Of a stretch of 64,000 bases of DNA, positions 10,206 to 20,476 are shown one piece after another. Position 1 is the first letter of the stretch, and every line of letters begins with the position of its first letter. The stretch covers positions 2,687,501 to 2,751,500 of the forward strand of contig NZ_CP122537.1 in the NCBI RefSeq assembly GCF_029853695.1, read 5' to 3'. This DNA comes from Jannaschia sp. GRR-S6-38. Its GTDB lineage: Bacteria; Pseudomonadota; Alphaproteobacteria; Rhodobacterales; Rhodobacteraceae. The notes beneath the pieces are model-generated. The model did not search any database. It was given only the letters and a program-made list of their open reading frames with translations, and was not told the origin of the DNA. The position numbers and the translations under genes are program-made.

Positions 10206-10935
10206 TTATCCTGCCACCACCGCGCCGGGCAGCGCGCGGCCGCCGGCGAAATGGATGCCGCATTCCGTCTTCTCGCGGCCCCGCCAGCGGCCTGCGCGCG
10301 GGTCCTCGCCCGGCGCGACCTTGGAGGTGCAGGGCGCGCAGCCGAGGCTGGGGAAGCCCTGCGCGACCAGCGGATGGCGGGGCAGACGGTTGTTTTCGAT
10401 GTAGTCGGCCACGTCCGCGGGTCGCCAATGCGCCAGCGGGTTGATCTTGAGCTTGCCGGCCTCGGCCTCGAAGAAGGGCAGCGCGGCGCGCGATCCGCCC
10501 TGGAAGCGCTTGCGCCCGGTGATCCAGGCGTCAAACGTCTGCAGCGCCAGCTCCAGCGGCTTGGTCTTGCGGATCGTGCAGCAGGCGTCGGGATCGCGGC
10601 CATGCAGGTCGCCCTCGGCGTCGGCGTCGAAGAGATCGGTGCTGTCGGGCCGGACCACCCGCACGTCGGAGAGGCCCAACCGCTCGGCCACCTGCCGCTG
10701 ATAGGCCAGCGTCTCGGGAAACAGCATTCCCGTCTCGAGGAACAAGACCGGGCGCGCCCGGTCCATGACCGACAGCATATGCAGCAGCACGACCGATTCC
10801 GCCCCGAAGGACGAGACCAGGGCCACCGGGCCCACCGCCGCATCGTCCAGCGCGCGGGACATGACGGCGAAGGCGGAATGGTTGGCATAGGCCGCGTTCA
10901 GCGCCTCGGCGCGCGCGGTCAGAACGGCATGGGTA

Positions 10936-10946
<11 letters not shown>
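10206..10946 (-). CDS. cysH: Phosphoadenylyl/adenylyl-sulfate reductase
   Basis: 246 aa; reduces activated sulfate to sulfite using thioredoxin. The PP-loop SSFGAES is at residues 45-51. CC at 122-123 and CAPC at 203-206 are the four ligands of a [4Fe-4S] cluster, which marks the APS-preferring (plant/assimilatory APR) type rather than the cluster-free PAPS enzyme. The catalytic Cys is in KTECGIH (C229). Its ATG overlaps the end of cysI by 11 bases, indicating coupling. No cysDN genes appear in the window. Confidence 0.93.
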
Positions 10947-12588
<1,642 letters not shown>

Positions 12589-12589
12589 G

Positions 12590-12913
12590 TCAGGTCGTCT
12601 CCGCCTTGCGGGCCGCATCGGCCTGCTTGCCATGGGCGTAGTTGGAGGGGCCGCGCGCGCGGAACGCCTCGCGGAAATGGACGGGCTCGGGGCCGCGGGG
12701 GCCGGGGCGCGCGTCGGCCAGATAGGCGCCGACAACGATCTTCATCTGCCGCTCGGCGTCCAGAAGGCGCAGCTGCGCGATGGCCTCGTCCTCGATCAGC
12801 TCGGCCTCGGCATGGTCGGTCACCCATTCGTCGCTGGGCGACAGGTAGACCACGTCGCCCTGCAGCAGGCGGTTGGCGGTGACGACCTTGGGCGTGAAAG
12901 GACGACGGGTCAT
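12590..12913 (-). CDS. DUF2849 protein in the sulfite reductase operon
   Basis: 107 residues. Conserved core: VVTANRLLQGDVVYLSPSDE followed by W and RQMKIVVGAYLADA. It overlaps cysG by ATGA and abuts cysI, so it is translated as part of the operon. Small DUF2849 proteins are regular companions of alphaproteobacterial cysI and may play a structural or electron-carrier-docking role; none is proven. Confidence 0.85.
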   Translation of the reverse strand: MTRRPFTPKVVTANRLLQGDVVYLSPSDEWVTDHAEAELIEDEAIAQLRLLDAERQMKIVVGAYLADARPGPRGPEPVHFREAFRARGPSNYAHGKQADAARKAETT

Positions 12914-14292
12914 AGCGCGATCTCCCTGTTGAGGATGGCTTCGCCGGCCCTGCGCGGCGCGAGGCCCAGCAGGATGACGACCGGGCCCGCGGCCTCGGCC
13001 ACGGCGTCGGGCAGGGTGGCGAGCGTGGCGGCGCGAATGCGCTGATCGGCGCGCGAGGCGTTCTCGACCAGCGTGACGGGGGTCACGGGCGCGGCGCCGT
13101 GCATCATCAGCCGGCCTTGCATCCAGCGCGCGGCGCGCTTGCCCATGTAGATCGCGGCGACCTCGCCCGGGCGGGCGAGCTGGGCCCAGTCCTGCTCGGC
13201 GAAGCCCTTCATGTCGTGGCCGGTCAGCAGCCGGGCCGCGCCGTTGCGGCCGCGCTTCGTCAGGCTCTGCCCGATCGAGGCCACGGCGGCAGAGGCGGCG
13301 GTGATGCCCGGCAGAATGGACCAGCCGATGCCCGCTTGGTCCAGCGCCTCGATCTCCTCGTCGAGGCGGCCGAAGACCGTGGGATCGCCGGATTTCAGCC
13401 GGACGACATGCGCGCCCGCGCGGGCATGCTCGACCATCAGCGCGTTGATGGCGTCCTGCGCCATGGCGGGCCCGAAGCCTTCCTTCCCGGCCTCGATGAT
13501 CGTGGCCTCGCGGCGGGCGAGCTCCAGGATCTCGGGCGCGACCAGCCGGTCGTGGATCACCACGTCCGCCCGGTCGAGCGCGTTGCGCGCCTTCAGGGTC
13601 AGGAGTTCCGGATCACCGGGGCCGGCGCCGACGAGGTCGACATGGCCGGGCCGGTCGTCTGCCTTCAGGTGGGTATCCAGCAGCTCGTGAAGCGTTGCGC
13701 GGATCGCGTCCTCACCATCGGCGGCCGCACGGTGGCCGGCTTCGTCGTAATACTCGGCCCAGAAGCGACGGCGGACGGCGCCCATCGGAAGCGCGTCGGC
13801 GGTCTTGCGGAAGGTCTTGGCCACCCGCGCCAGCAGGCCCGTGGCGGGCGAGAGCCGTGCCTCGAGCTCGGCCTTGATCTTTCGCGCCAGAACCGGAGCC
13901 GCGCCCTCGGTCCCGATGGCGACCACGACCGGATCGCGGTCGACGATGGCGGGCGTAATGAATTGCGACCGGGCGAGGTCGTCGACGATGTTGACGATCG
14001 CCCCGTCGGCCGCGGCCAGCCGCAGCGCGCGGCCATCGGCCTCCGCATCCTCATGCGCGCCATAGGCGATCACGCAGCAGAGCGCGTCGCCCGGCTCCTG
14101 CGCGCGGCGGATCAGGGTCAGGCGCCCTTCGGCGGCCCAGGCGGCGATCTCGGGCGCGGGATCCTCCGCCACGACGGTGATCCGCGCCGTGGTCTTGAGC
14201 AGCAGCCGCAGCTTCGCCACCGCCGCGTCGCCCCCGCCCGAGACCAGGACGCGGCGGCCCTCGAGGGCGAGGAAGATGGGGAAATGGTTCAT
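12910..14292 (-). CDS. cysG: Siroheme synthase (precorrin-2 dehydrogenase/ferrochelatase + uroporphyrinogen-III methyltransferase)
   Basis: 460 aa, making the siroheme of CysI from uroporphyrinogen III. The N-terminal half (residues 1-200) has the NAD site VLVSGGGDAAVAKL and the Asp-rich CysG dimerisation region; the C-terminal half has the SAM methyltransferase motifs VGAGPGDPELLTLKA, IHDRLV and VVRLKSGDPTVFGR. It is the first gene of the operon, divergent from an Lrp-type regulator. Its stop overlaps the next ATG (ATGA). Confidence 0.95.
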   Translation of the reverse strand: MNHFPIFLALEGRRVLVSGGGDAAVAKLRLLLKTTARITVVAEDPAPEIAAWAAEGRLTLIRRAQEPGDALCCVIAYGAHEDAEADGRALRLAAADGAIVNIVDDLARSQFITPAIVDRDPVVVAIGTEGAAPVLARKIKAELEARLSPATGLLARVAKTFRKTADALPMGAVRRRFWAEYYDEAGHRAAADGEDAIRATLHELLDTHLKADDRPGHVDLVGAGPGDPELLTLKARNALDRADVVIHDRLVAPEILELARREATIIEAGKEGFGPAMAQDAINALMVEHARAGAHVVRLKSGDPTVFGRLDEEIEALDQAGIGWSILPGITAASAAVASIGQSLTKRGRNGAARLLTGHDMKGFAEQDWAQLARPGEVAAIYMGKRAARWMQGRLMMHGAAPVTPVTLVENASRADQRIRAATLATLPDAVAEAAGPVVILLGLAPRRAGEAILNREIAL

Positions 14293-14323
14293 GGCACGGG
14301 TCCTTGCAGGCTTTGCGTAATAT

Positions 14324-14336
14324 AGAACATCGTTCT
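14324..14336. promoter_or_regulatory. AGAAC-ATC-GTTCT palindrome between cysG and Lrp gene
   Basis: Perfect 5-3-5 inverted repeat in the divergent region, inside TATAGAACATCGTTCTGG. Further AGAAC half-sites occur at 14360-14364 and 14410-14414 on the plus strand. Repeated half-sites spaced by tens of bases suit an Lrp/AsnC octamer. Assignment to the adjacent regulator is inference. Confidence 0.45.
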
Positions 14337-14429
14337 GGCATTCGGGCAGGGGGTGGGGCAGAACAAGGACGATCCGGCGGGATATGGCGCGGTGCGGGAA
14401 CGGTATTCCAGAACGGGGAAGGGGCGAGG

Positions 14430-14891
14430 ATGGGTGTCCGGATGGACGAGCTGGATCGGAAGATCCTCCGTGCGCTGCAGGCGGATGCCGGGCAGTCGCT
14501 GGACGAGATCGCGCGGCAGGTGGGCTCGTCGAAGACCCCGGTCTGGAACCGGGTCCGCAAGCTGCGCGAGGCGGGGGTGATCGGGCCCTCGACGGTGATC
14601 GTCGACCCGGAAGCCCTTGGCCTGGAAGCCTGTTTCTTCGTCCTGATCCGCACCTCGGAGCACGAGGCGGACTGGCAGAAGCGCTTCCTCGCCGCCCTGA
14701 AGGCCCGCCCCGAGGTGCAGGAGGCGCACCGGCTTGCGGGCGAGATCGACTACATCCTGAAGGTCCGCGTGGCGAACGCGAAGGCCTATGACGACTTCTA
14801 CCAGGCGCTGATCTCGGAGGTGCGGGTGTTCAACGTCACGGCGCTTCTGTCGATGGAGGAGCTGAAGGCCAGCACCGCGCTGCCGGTCTGA
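14430..14891 (+). CDS. Lrp/AsnC family transcriptional regulator
   Basis: 153 aa. N-terminal helix-turn-helix MDELDRKILRALQADAGQSL with SSKTPVWNRVRKLREAG as recognition region, then the RAM ligand domain (ACFFVLIRTSEHE to FNVTALLSMEELK). Start 14430 has AAGGGG upstream; ATG 14442 is an alternative. It is divergent from the cys operon, so sensing cysteine or another sulfur amino acid to control sulfate assimilation is the simplest hypothesis. The RAM domain residues do not tell the ligand. Confidence 0.88.
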   Translation: MGVRMDELDRKILRALQADAGQSLDEIARQVGSSKTPVWNRVRKLREAGVIGPSTVIVDPEALGLEACFFVLIRTSEHEADWQKRFLAALKARPEVQEAHRLAGEIDYILKVRVANAKAYDDFYQALISEVRVFNVTALLSMEELKASTALPV

Positions 14892-15008
14892 CGATCACGG
14901 AGCGGGCGGGAAACGGTCCCGTTTCGGCGGATGACTGTCATGGGTGATCCGCGAGTGATCCACGGGTGATCCGCGTCCGACACGATCGGGGGTTGCGCGG
15001 CGCGGCGC

Positions 15009-16730
15009 TCAGGGATCGAGCGCGGCGCGGATGCGGTCGCGCAGGCGGGTGGCCCTGTCGAAATAATGCGGCATCTGGTCCGACGTATAGATCGTCAGCG
15101 CATCCTCGACGGCGGTCAGTCCGTCGCGCAGATGCGCGCGGGCCGCGCTCGGATGGGCCTGCGCAAGAGCTTCGAAGCAAAGCGTCATGGTCTCCCGCGT
15201 CATCGCCCAATGCACCGGCAGGGCGTCGCGGGTGTGAACCTCCAGCGCGGCGCGGTAGGCGGTGATGGCGTCCCGCAAGGCCGCGTCGTGGCCGCGTTGG
15301 CCGAGGGTCCGGAGCGCGTTGCCGATGTTGTGTTGGGTCATGGCCCAGTCCACCGGCAGGGCGTCGCGGGTGTGGACCTCCAGCGCGGCGCGATAGGCGG
15401 CGACGGCCTCGTGTAGGGCTGCGTCGTCGCCGCGTTGGCCGAGGGTTTGGAGCGCATTGCCGAGGTTATTCTGGGTCATGGCCCAGTCCACCGGCAGGGC
15501 GTCGCGGGTGTGGACCTCCAGCGCAGCGCGAAAGGCGGTGACGGCGTCCCGCAGTGCCGCGTCGTCACCGCGTTCTCCGAGGGTCAGGAGCGCGGTGCCG
15601 AGGTTGTTCTGGGTCTCGGCCCAGGCCACCGGCAGGGCGCCGCGGGTGCGGACTTCCAATGCGGCGCGATAGGCCGTGACGGCGTCCCGCAGGGCCGCGT
15701 CGTCGCCGCGTTCGCCGAGGGTCAGGAGCGCGTTGCCGAGGTTGTTCTGGGTCATGGCCCAGTCCATCGGCAGGGCGTCGCGGGTGCGGACCTCGAGCGC
15801 GGCGCGATGGGTGGTGACGGCGTCCCGCAGGGCCGCGTCGTCGCCGCGCATGCCGAGAAGCTGGAGCGCGTTGCCGAGGTCATTCATCGACCAGCCGCGC
15901 CTTTCGTCGTCCGGCGCCAAGGGCGTGCAGGCCTCGAAGGAGGCCGCAGCCACGTGCAAGTCGAATTGGACGCCTTGGCGTTCGCCGTCGCGATAGCGTT
16001 CGATGCCCCAATCCCGCAGCGCGTGGTAGAGGTCGGTGCCCGTCAGCCCGTCCAGCCGCAGCAAGCGTTCCTGCACGGCGACCAGCCCCGCCGCGTCGCC
16101 GCGCAGGATGTGCTGATCGGCAAGACCGCGCAGGAGTTTCTGCTGGCGGGCGGCGCTTTCTTCCGCCTCGCGGGCCAGCGCGGCCTCGAAGGCGTCGGCA
16201 GCGTCGTCTTCGCGGGCCTCGGCGTTGAGGCGCGCGACCTCGGCGAAGACGTCGTCGATGAAATCGGGATGGTTGGAGGGGCGGCTGCCCTGTTCGGCCA
16301 GGCGCTGCGCGGCGGCGAGCGCCTGTTCCAGCCCGGCGATGGCGCCTTCCAGATCGGTCGGGTTCGTTTCCGCGAAGCGGTAAGCCAGGGAGATGACGAG
16401 GCTTTCGGCGAGCTTGAGGCGGGCGGCCACGTCCCCGGCGCGGTCCAGCATCGCGCCCGCCTGCGCGTCAAGCGGAGTGGGCGTATCTTCGGCGGGCAGG
16501 TCGAGACCGAGCGCGCGGTCGAGGACGGGGCCGTCGATGGCCAGCTGCTCGGCGATCTTCGCGATGGTCAGCGGCGAAAGTCTGCGCTTCCCGTTCTCGA
16601 CCTGGCTGAGATAGCCCTTGCGGCTTTCGTCGCCCCAGATGTCGCCCGCCAGCTGGGCGAGCGTCTGGCCGTTCTTGACCCGCGCGGCGCGGACGGCCTT
16701 GCCGAAGGCCTGAAGCTCGGGCGTCGGCAT
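15009..16730 (-). CDS. XRE-type HTH protein with tandem TPR repeats
   Basis: 573 aa. Residues 9-65 form a Cro/C1-like helix-turn-helix (VRAARVKNGQTLAQLAG ... GYLSQVENGKRRLSPLTIAK). After a helical linker, residues 272-501 hold five 46-residue repeats, the inner four nearly identical, of consensus DALPVDWAMTQNNLGNAL followed by TLGxRGDDAALRDAVTAYRAALEVHTR; a decayed sixth follows. NNLGNAL...A...Y..AL is the TPR/kinesin-light-chain pattern. HTH plus TPR resembles peptide-sensing regulators (RNPP type), but no peptide gene is obvious. The GC bias is normal; the gene is monocistronic. Confidence 0.8.
   Translation of the reverse strand: MPTPELQAFGKAVRAARVKNGQTLAQLAGDIWGDESRKGYLSQVENGKRRLSPLTIAKIAEQLAIDGPVLDRALGLDLPAEDTPTPLDAQAGAMLDRAGDVAARLKLAESLVISLAYRFAETNPTDLEGAIAGLEQALAAAQRLAEQGSRPSNHPDFIDDVFAEVARLNAEAREDDAADAFEAALAREAEESAARQQKLLRGLADQHILRGDAAGLVAVQERLLRLDGLTGTDLYHALRDWGIERYRDGERQGVQFDLHVAAASFEACTPLAPDDERRGWSMNDLGNALQLLGMRGDDAALRDAVTTHRAALEVRTRDALPMDWAMTQNNLGNALLTLGERGDDAALRDAVTAYRAALEVRTRGALPVAWAETQNNLGTALLTLGERGDDAALRDAVTAFRAALEVHTRDALPVDWAMTQNNLGNALQTLGQRGDDAALHEAVAAYRAALEVHTRDALPVDWAMTQHNIGNALRTLGQRGHDAALRDAITAYRAALEVHTRDALPVHWAMTRETMTLCFEALAQAHPSAARAHLRDGLTAVEDALTIYTSDQMPHYFDRATRLRDRIRAALDP
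15228..15917 (-). repeat. 138-bp tandem TPR-coding repeats (5 units)
   Basis: Five in-frame 138-bp units (46 codons) within the XRE-TPR gene. Long identical DNA runs recur between units (for example the stretch coding RGDDAALRDAV), so copy number may vary between strains. Confidence 0.85.
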
Positions 16731-17000
16731 CGCGTGTCAGACCCGTCGCGCCGGAGGACGCAGGGCGGCCCCCGGCCGAGGGTGGGGGCAGAGCCCCCGC
16801 CCGTGGGGGCGGTCGGGGGCTGCCCGGTCTGGGCGACCGGGCGGGTGCAGGCTGAGGCGATCCGCGCGCAAGGTGAAACCCGATGAAACTTCCTGCCGAT
16901 CCGCAGGCAGCTTTCAGCAAACCGGATCGCTCTCCGGCTCGCAAGGCCTTGGCCATATTGACCATATCAGCTGAGGCCGCGGCGGACCCGCGGCGGGGCC

Positions 17001-17020
17001 CCTCTCAACCGAATGAGAGG
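17001..17020 (+). promoter_or_regulatory. Hairpin in the leader of the 54-aa gene
   Basis: CCTCTCA (17001-17007) pairs with TGAGAGG (17014-17020) over ACCGAA. The right arm holds GAGAGG, the likely ribosome site for ATG 17030, so the hairpin could limit translation. The rest of 16731-17000 is GC-rich with further short hairpins and two CCATAT direct repeats but no gene. Confidence 0.4.
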
Positions 17021-17029
17021 ACCGAAGGA

Positions 17030-17194
17030 ATGAAGACGATCGAACGGATCAAGCGGGCCGTCTGGACGCACCGGGCGACCTATGCGGGGCTGGCCCTGGC
17101 CTATGGTGCGGGGTGCCTGGGCCTGATCGACAAGGCCACCGTCAGCCAGATCGCGACGGCCTGCTATGTCGCGCTGGTCGTGCAGGCGCACTAA
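17030..17194 (+). CDS. Small membrane protein, 54 aa
   Basis: Basic N-terminus (MKTIERIKRAVWTHR) followed by one or two short hydrophobic segments (ATYAGLALAYGAGCLGL and IATACYVALVV). GAGAGG lies 9 bases before ATG 17030, and GAAGGA directly before it. Size and layout resemble small inner-membrane or holin-like proteins, but I do not recognise a family. It overlaps the convergent YdeI-like gene by four bases at its stop. Confidence 0.6.
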   Translation: MKTIERIKRAVWTHRATYAGLALAYGAGCLGLIDKATVSQIATACYVALVVQAH

Positions 17195-17418
17195 CCCCGC
17201 CCGCGCCACGCCATCTTCATGTAGCGATCCCCCGCCGCCAGCTCGTCGAGCATCTGGGCGAGGCGCCGTTCGCGGGTTTCGGGGCGTTTGGCGCGGGCGA
17301 TCCAGCCGAGATAGTCGTTGCGCTGGTACCAGGGGCGGGCGGCGTAGCGCGCCGTCAGGCCCGCGCGGTCGAGCGCGGCGCGGATGTCGTCGGGCATCGG
17401 GTGGGCGGGGCGGCGCAT
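17191..17418 (-). CDS. YdeI/OmpD-associated family protein
   Basis: 75-residue protein whose second half, RPWYQRNDYLGWIARAKRPE then RRLAQMLDELAAG and YMKMAW, is the hallmark C-terminal block of YdeI/OmpD-associated proteins. These E. coli relatives protect against cationic peptides and bacteriocins, but most family members are uncharacterised. The protein is shorter than full YdeI (about 130 aa), keeping only the C-terminal part. The gene starts 14 bases after the stop of the next upstream gene on the same strand; ATG 17397 is an alternative start. Confidence 0.8.
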   Translation of the reverse strand: MRRPAHPMPDDIRAALDRAGLTARYAARPWYQRNDYLGWIARAKRPETRERRLAQMLDELAAGDRYMKMAWRGRG

Positions 17419-17432
17419 CGGGCTCGGCCGCC

Positions 17433-17942
17433 TCAGTCGATCCGGACGAGGCCCACGACGTAGTTGCGGCCATAGGCGCGGGCGCATTTCGGGCAGGTCG
17501 TGTAGAAGACCCAGGTCTCGTCCCGTGTCGCCCCCTTCGCCTTGGCGATGTCGCGCAGCGTCTCGATCCAATGCGGGGCGTTGCGGTAGGGCCCCTCGAA
17601 CACGCGGGTGAGGTAGCGGCCGGTGAGCGTCACCATCTCCTCGCCCGGGACGGGGCGCGGCACGGCGAAGAGATGCTCGCCCTTCCAGGGCGACAGGTCG
17701 CGGCTGAGCACGATGTAGTCGTCGGGATCATAGGCGTCCTCGGCCTCGATCTTCGCCTGCACGCGGCTGAAGACGCGGCCCATGTCGACGGGGATGTGCA
17801 TCACGCTGCGCGTGGTGGCGCGCAGGAACGGCTTGTCTTCGAAGACCAGCGTGCGCCCGTCCCAATCGGTGGGGTCGAAGCGCGGGCAGCAGCCGGTCGG
17901 ATTGACGCTGTCGTCGTAGCGCGGAAGCGTGTTGGTCTGCAT
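17433..17942 (-). CDS. Conserved hypothetical protein with CPKC motif
   Basis: 169 aa, soluble. Features: FLRATTRSVMHIPVDMGRVF near residue 43, a Trp-rich middle, and the C-terminal VFYTTCPKCARAYGRNYVVG with a CxxC pair that could bind metal or form a disulfide; a second pair is near the N-terminus (TGCCPRF). Similar proteins in alphaproteobacteria are often labelled hydrolase without evidence. ATG 17942 is chosen because GGAGG lies 5 bases before it; ATG 17954 is in frame upstream but overlaps that site. Confidence 0.7.
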   Translation of the reverse strand: MQTNTLPRYDDSVNPTGCCPRFDPTDWDGRTLVFEDKPFLRATTRSVMHIPVDMGRVFSRVQAKIEAEDAYDPDDYIVLSRDLSPWKGEHLFAVPRPVPGEEMVTLTGRYLTRVFEGPYRNAPHWIETLRDIAKAKGATRDETWVFYTTCPKCARAYGRNYVVGLVRID

Positions 17943-18029
17943 CGGACCCTCCATGCGGTCGAGAGGGTCAAGATCGCATTTGGGCGGCGGGCGCGCCTTG
18001 ATTTCGGTCAGGCGGGCGGCGGCCGGGGG

Positions 18030-18485
18030 TCAGAAATCGCCGGGCACGACGAAGGCGAGGCAGCGGCCGGGCAGCCCGTCGGCCGCATCGACGACGAGGC
18101 AGGCGCAGGGCGGGAAGGCGGCGAAGCGCAGATGGTCGGGCGGGCGGCGCAGCGCGGCATGGGCGGCCTCGCAGATGCCGGGATTGTGGGCGACGATCAT
18201 CAGCGTCTCGCCCGGGGCGGGGGTGGCGAGGGTGTCGATCTTGGTGGCGGTGGCGCCGTAGAGATCGTCGCGATAGGCGATCTCGGCCGCCGGCAGGTCC
18301 AGCGCCGCGGCGGTCTCGCGGGTGCGGCGCGCGGCGGAGCAGAGGATGCGGGTCGGCACGTGGTCCTGGGCGCGCAGCCATTGGCCGAGGCGGGCGGCCT
18401 CGTCGTGGCCGGCGCGCTTGAGCGGGCGGTCGAAATCGACGCCGCCATGCTTGGCATGGGCGTGGCGCAGGAAGATCAGCTTCAT
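18030..18485 (-). CDS. SixA-like histidine phosphatase
   Basis: 151-residue protein of the histidine phosphatase superfamily. The phosphohistidine signature LRHAHAK is at residues 6-12; the second half supplies the conserved His in MIVAHNPGI (near residue 98). SixA proteins dephosphorylate phospho-His domains in two-component or PTS relays; small-molecule phosphatase activity is equally possible. The ATG overlaps the stop of the Fe-S gene upstream by four bases (ATGA), so they share a transcript. Confidence 0.85.
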   Translation of the reverse strand: MKLIFLRHAHAKHGGVDFDRPLKRAGHDEAARLGQWLRAQDHVPTRILCSAARRTRETAAALDLPAAEIAYRDDLYGATATKIDTLATPAPGETLMIVAHNPGICEAAHAALRRPPDHLRFAAFPPCACLVVDAADGLPGRCLAFVVPGDF

Positions 18486-19363
18486 GGATGCTCCTTGTGG
18501 AAAGCGGCCATGTGGTGGGCGGCCTGCGCGTCGGGGCGTGGCGGCGAGACCGGGCAAGCGCGGCGGGCGGCGCAGCCCCGGGCCATGCAGTCGTTCCTCG
18601 GGTCGTCGAGCCAGCCGTGGCAGGCCGCTAGGTCGTAGCCGGGGCCGAGCGCGCCGACCGGGCAGGCGTCGAGGCAGGGCGCGGGGCAGCCGTCGCAGGG
18701 CGAGGGCGGTGCGGGCGGCAGGTCGAGCGCGAAGGGCAGGGCGAGCGCGCCGCGGAAGCTGACCATCAGGCCCAGCGCGTCGTGGACCAGGAGGGCCGCG
18801 GGCGAGATGTGGCACCGCCCGGTCGCGAGCGCCCAGGAGATGAAGGGCTGCACGGGTTCGCCGAAGGGAAAGAGCGCGGTGGCACCCAGATCCGCGGCCC
18901 AGGCGCCGATGACGCGAGCGGACCAGCGGTCGACCGGGTCGGGGCCCTGCGCCTCGGGGGCCGCCTGCAGCAGCGGCCAGAATCGCGCGGGATCGGGGCC
19001 GAGGAGGAGGAGCGTGCCCGTGCCTTGCGGCAGGTCGCGGTCGGCGGGGCGCGCGGGATCGGGGGCGAAGCCGCCGAGGACGAGGAGGCCGCGGGCCGTG
19101 GCGGCGGTCTCGAGGTCGGCGAGGGTCGGGGGGCGTGAGGGGGGCGGGGCGCCGCGGGGTGGGTCGGATGGGCTGCCCGCGGGAACGGTCGGGGCGGGTT
19201 GGGCGGTTGACGGGTGAGCCTCGTCATTGGCGAGGTCCGTTGGGGTCTGTCGGTCGGATCCCGTTTCCTCCGGCCCGGTCCTCGCGGACCGTGCGTTCGT
19301 CCCTTCGATCTCTCCACTGGAGAGATCGATCCGACCCTGTGGGTCGGACCTCTCCTTACCCAC
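18482..19363 (-). CDS. Ferredoxin-like Fe-S protein (QueG/reductive-dehalogenase-like C-terminus); start uncertain
   Basis: The C-terminal third carries [18 protein letters not shown], then C..., [16 protein letters not shown], i.e. ligands for two Fe-S clusters as in short QueG-like ferredoxins. The domain proper begins at [19 protein letters not shown] (about base 19110). No ATG, GTG or TTG exists in frame between there and GTG 19363, which overlaps the moaA stop. The roughly 85 extra N-terminal residues are low complexity and cover a cluster of perfect hairpins, so part may be untranslated leader with an unusual start. Function unknown; context is moaA upstream and a SixA-like gene downstream. 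Confidence 0.7.
   Translation of the reverse strand: MGKERSDPQGRIDLSSGEIEGTNARSARTGPEETGSDRQTPTDLANDEAHPSTAQPAPTVPAGSPSDPPRGAPPPSRPPTLADLETAATARGLLVLGGFAPDPARPADRDLPQGTGTLLLLGPDPARFWPLLQAAPEAQGPDPVDRWSARVIGAWAADLGATALFPFGEPVQPFISWALATGRCHISPAALLVHDALGLMVSFRGALALPFALDLPPAPPSPCDGCPAPCLDACPVGALGPGYDLAACHGWLDDPRNDCMARGCAARRACPVSPPRPDAQAAHHMAAFHKEHP
19305..19348 (-). promoter_or_regulatory. Tandem perfect hairpins after moaA
   Basis: Two back-to-back inverted repeats: an 11-bp stem (19305-19315 with 19319-19329, arm TCGATCTCTCC) and an 8-bp stem (19330-19337 with 19341-19348, arm TCCGACCC). Read on the minus strand, GGAGAG at 19350-19355 can compete for the same CTCTCC arm, so the two structures are mutually exclusive in part. 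There is no U-run. Confidence 0.55.
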
Positions 19364-20357
19364 CCGTGTGGCTCATGTGGCGGGAGACCTGGCCTTCGAC
19401 CTGGTTGCGGGAATAGTCGAAATCGTGGCCCTTGGGCTTGCGGGCGATGGCGGCGCGGATGGCGGCTTCGAGGGGCGCGTCGGCCTCGGAGGCGCGAAGG
19501 GGTGCGCGGAGGTCGGCCATGTCCTCCTGGCCCAGGCACATGTAGAGCTCGCCCGTGCAGGTGAGGCGCACGCGGTTGCAGCTCTCGCAGAAATTATGCG
19601 TCAGCGGCGTGATGAAGCCGAGGCGCTGGCCGGTCTCCTCCAGCGCGAAATAGCGGGCCGGGCCGCCGGTGCGGTAGGGCAGTTCGCTGAGCGTGAAGCG
19701 CTCGGCCAGGCGGGCGCGCAGGTCCTTGAGCGGCCAGTACTGGTCGAGGCGCTGCACCTCGCCCATGTCGCCCATGGGCATGACCTCGATGAAGGTGAGG
19801 TCCAGATCCTCGGACGCGGCCCAGGCGAGCAGGTCGAAGAGCTCCGCGTCGTTGAAGCCCTTGAGCGCGACCGTGTTGATCTTGACGCGCATGCCCACAG
19901 CCTGCGCGGCGCGGATGCCGCGCAGCACCTTGTCGAGCGACCCCCAGCGGGTGATGGCGCGGAACTTCTCGGGATCGAGCGTGTCGAGCGAGACGTTCAC
20001 GCGGCGCACGCCCGCGTCCCAGAGCGGCTGGGCGAAGCGTTCGAGCTGGCTGCCGTTGGTGGTCAGCGTCAACTCGTCCAGCCCGTCGCCCAGATGGCGC
20101 GACATGGCTTCGAAGAAGGTCATGATGCCCTTGCGGACCAGCGGCTCGCCCCCGGTGATGCGCAGCTTTCGCACGCCCATTCGCACGAAGGCCGAGCAGA
20201 GACGGTCGAGCTCCTCCAGCGTCAGCAGGTCGCGCTTGGGCAGGAAGGTCATGTGCTCCGCCATGCAATAGGTGCAGCGGAAGTCGCAGCGATCGGTCAC
20301 CGACACCCGGAGGTAGTCGATGGCGCGGGCAAAGGGATCGATCAGCGGAGCATTCAT
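19356..20357 (-). CDS. moaA: GTP 3',8-cyclase MoaA
   Basis: Radical-SAM enzyme of molybdopterin synthesis, 333 aa. N-terminal cluster CDFRCTYC (Cys24, Cys28, Cys31), SAM contacts in [13 protein letters not shown], the C-terminal cluster in [20 protein letters not shown], and the C-terminal Gly-Gly tail (SHTGG) essential for catalysis. It is divergent from the SDR gene. The product is needed by the cox-type enzyme at the start of the window and by other Mo enzymes. Confidence 0.96.
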   Translation of the reverse strand: MNAPLIDPFARAIDYLRVSVTDRCDFRCTYCMAEHMTFLPKRDLLTLEELDRLCSAFVRMGVRKLRITGGEPLVRKGIMTFFEAMSRHLGDGLDELTLTTNGSQLERFAQPLWDAGVRRVNVSLDTLDPEKFRAITRWGSLDKVLRGIRAAQAVGMRVKINTVALKGFNDAELFDLLAWAASEDLDLTFIEVMPMGDMGEVQRLDQYWPLKDLRARLAERFTLSELPYRTGGPARYFALEETGQRLGFITPLTHNFCESCNRVRLTCTGELYMCLGQEDMADLRAPLRASEADAPLEAAIRAAIARKPKGHDFDYSRNQVEGQVSRHMSHTGG

Positions 20358-20476
20358 GTCCCGAAGCTATGCCTCGCCCCGGGTGGGCACAAGCGCGACC
20401 GCCCCGGGGCGCGGGACCGGTTGCCGCGGGCGGCGCGGCGCCTATCCTGCGGAGGCGGCAGGACAGGGGACGGATC

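Noticed and set aside
14304..14429. 42-residue N-terminal extension of the Lrp-type regulator
   Set aside because: It covers the AGAAC operator boxes and precedes the normal family start; GGGGAAGGGG lies right before ATG 14430.
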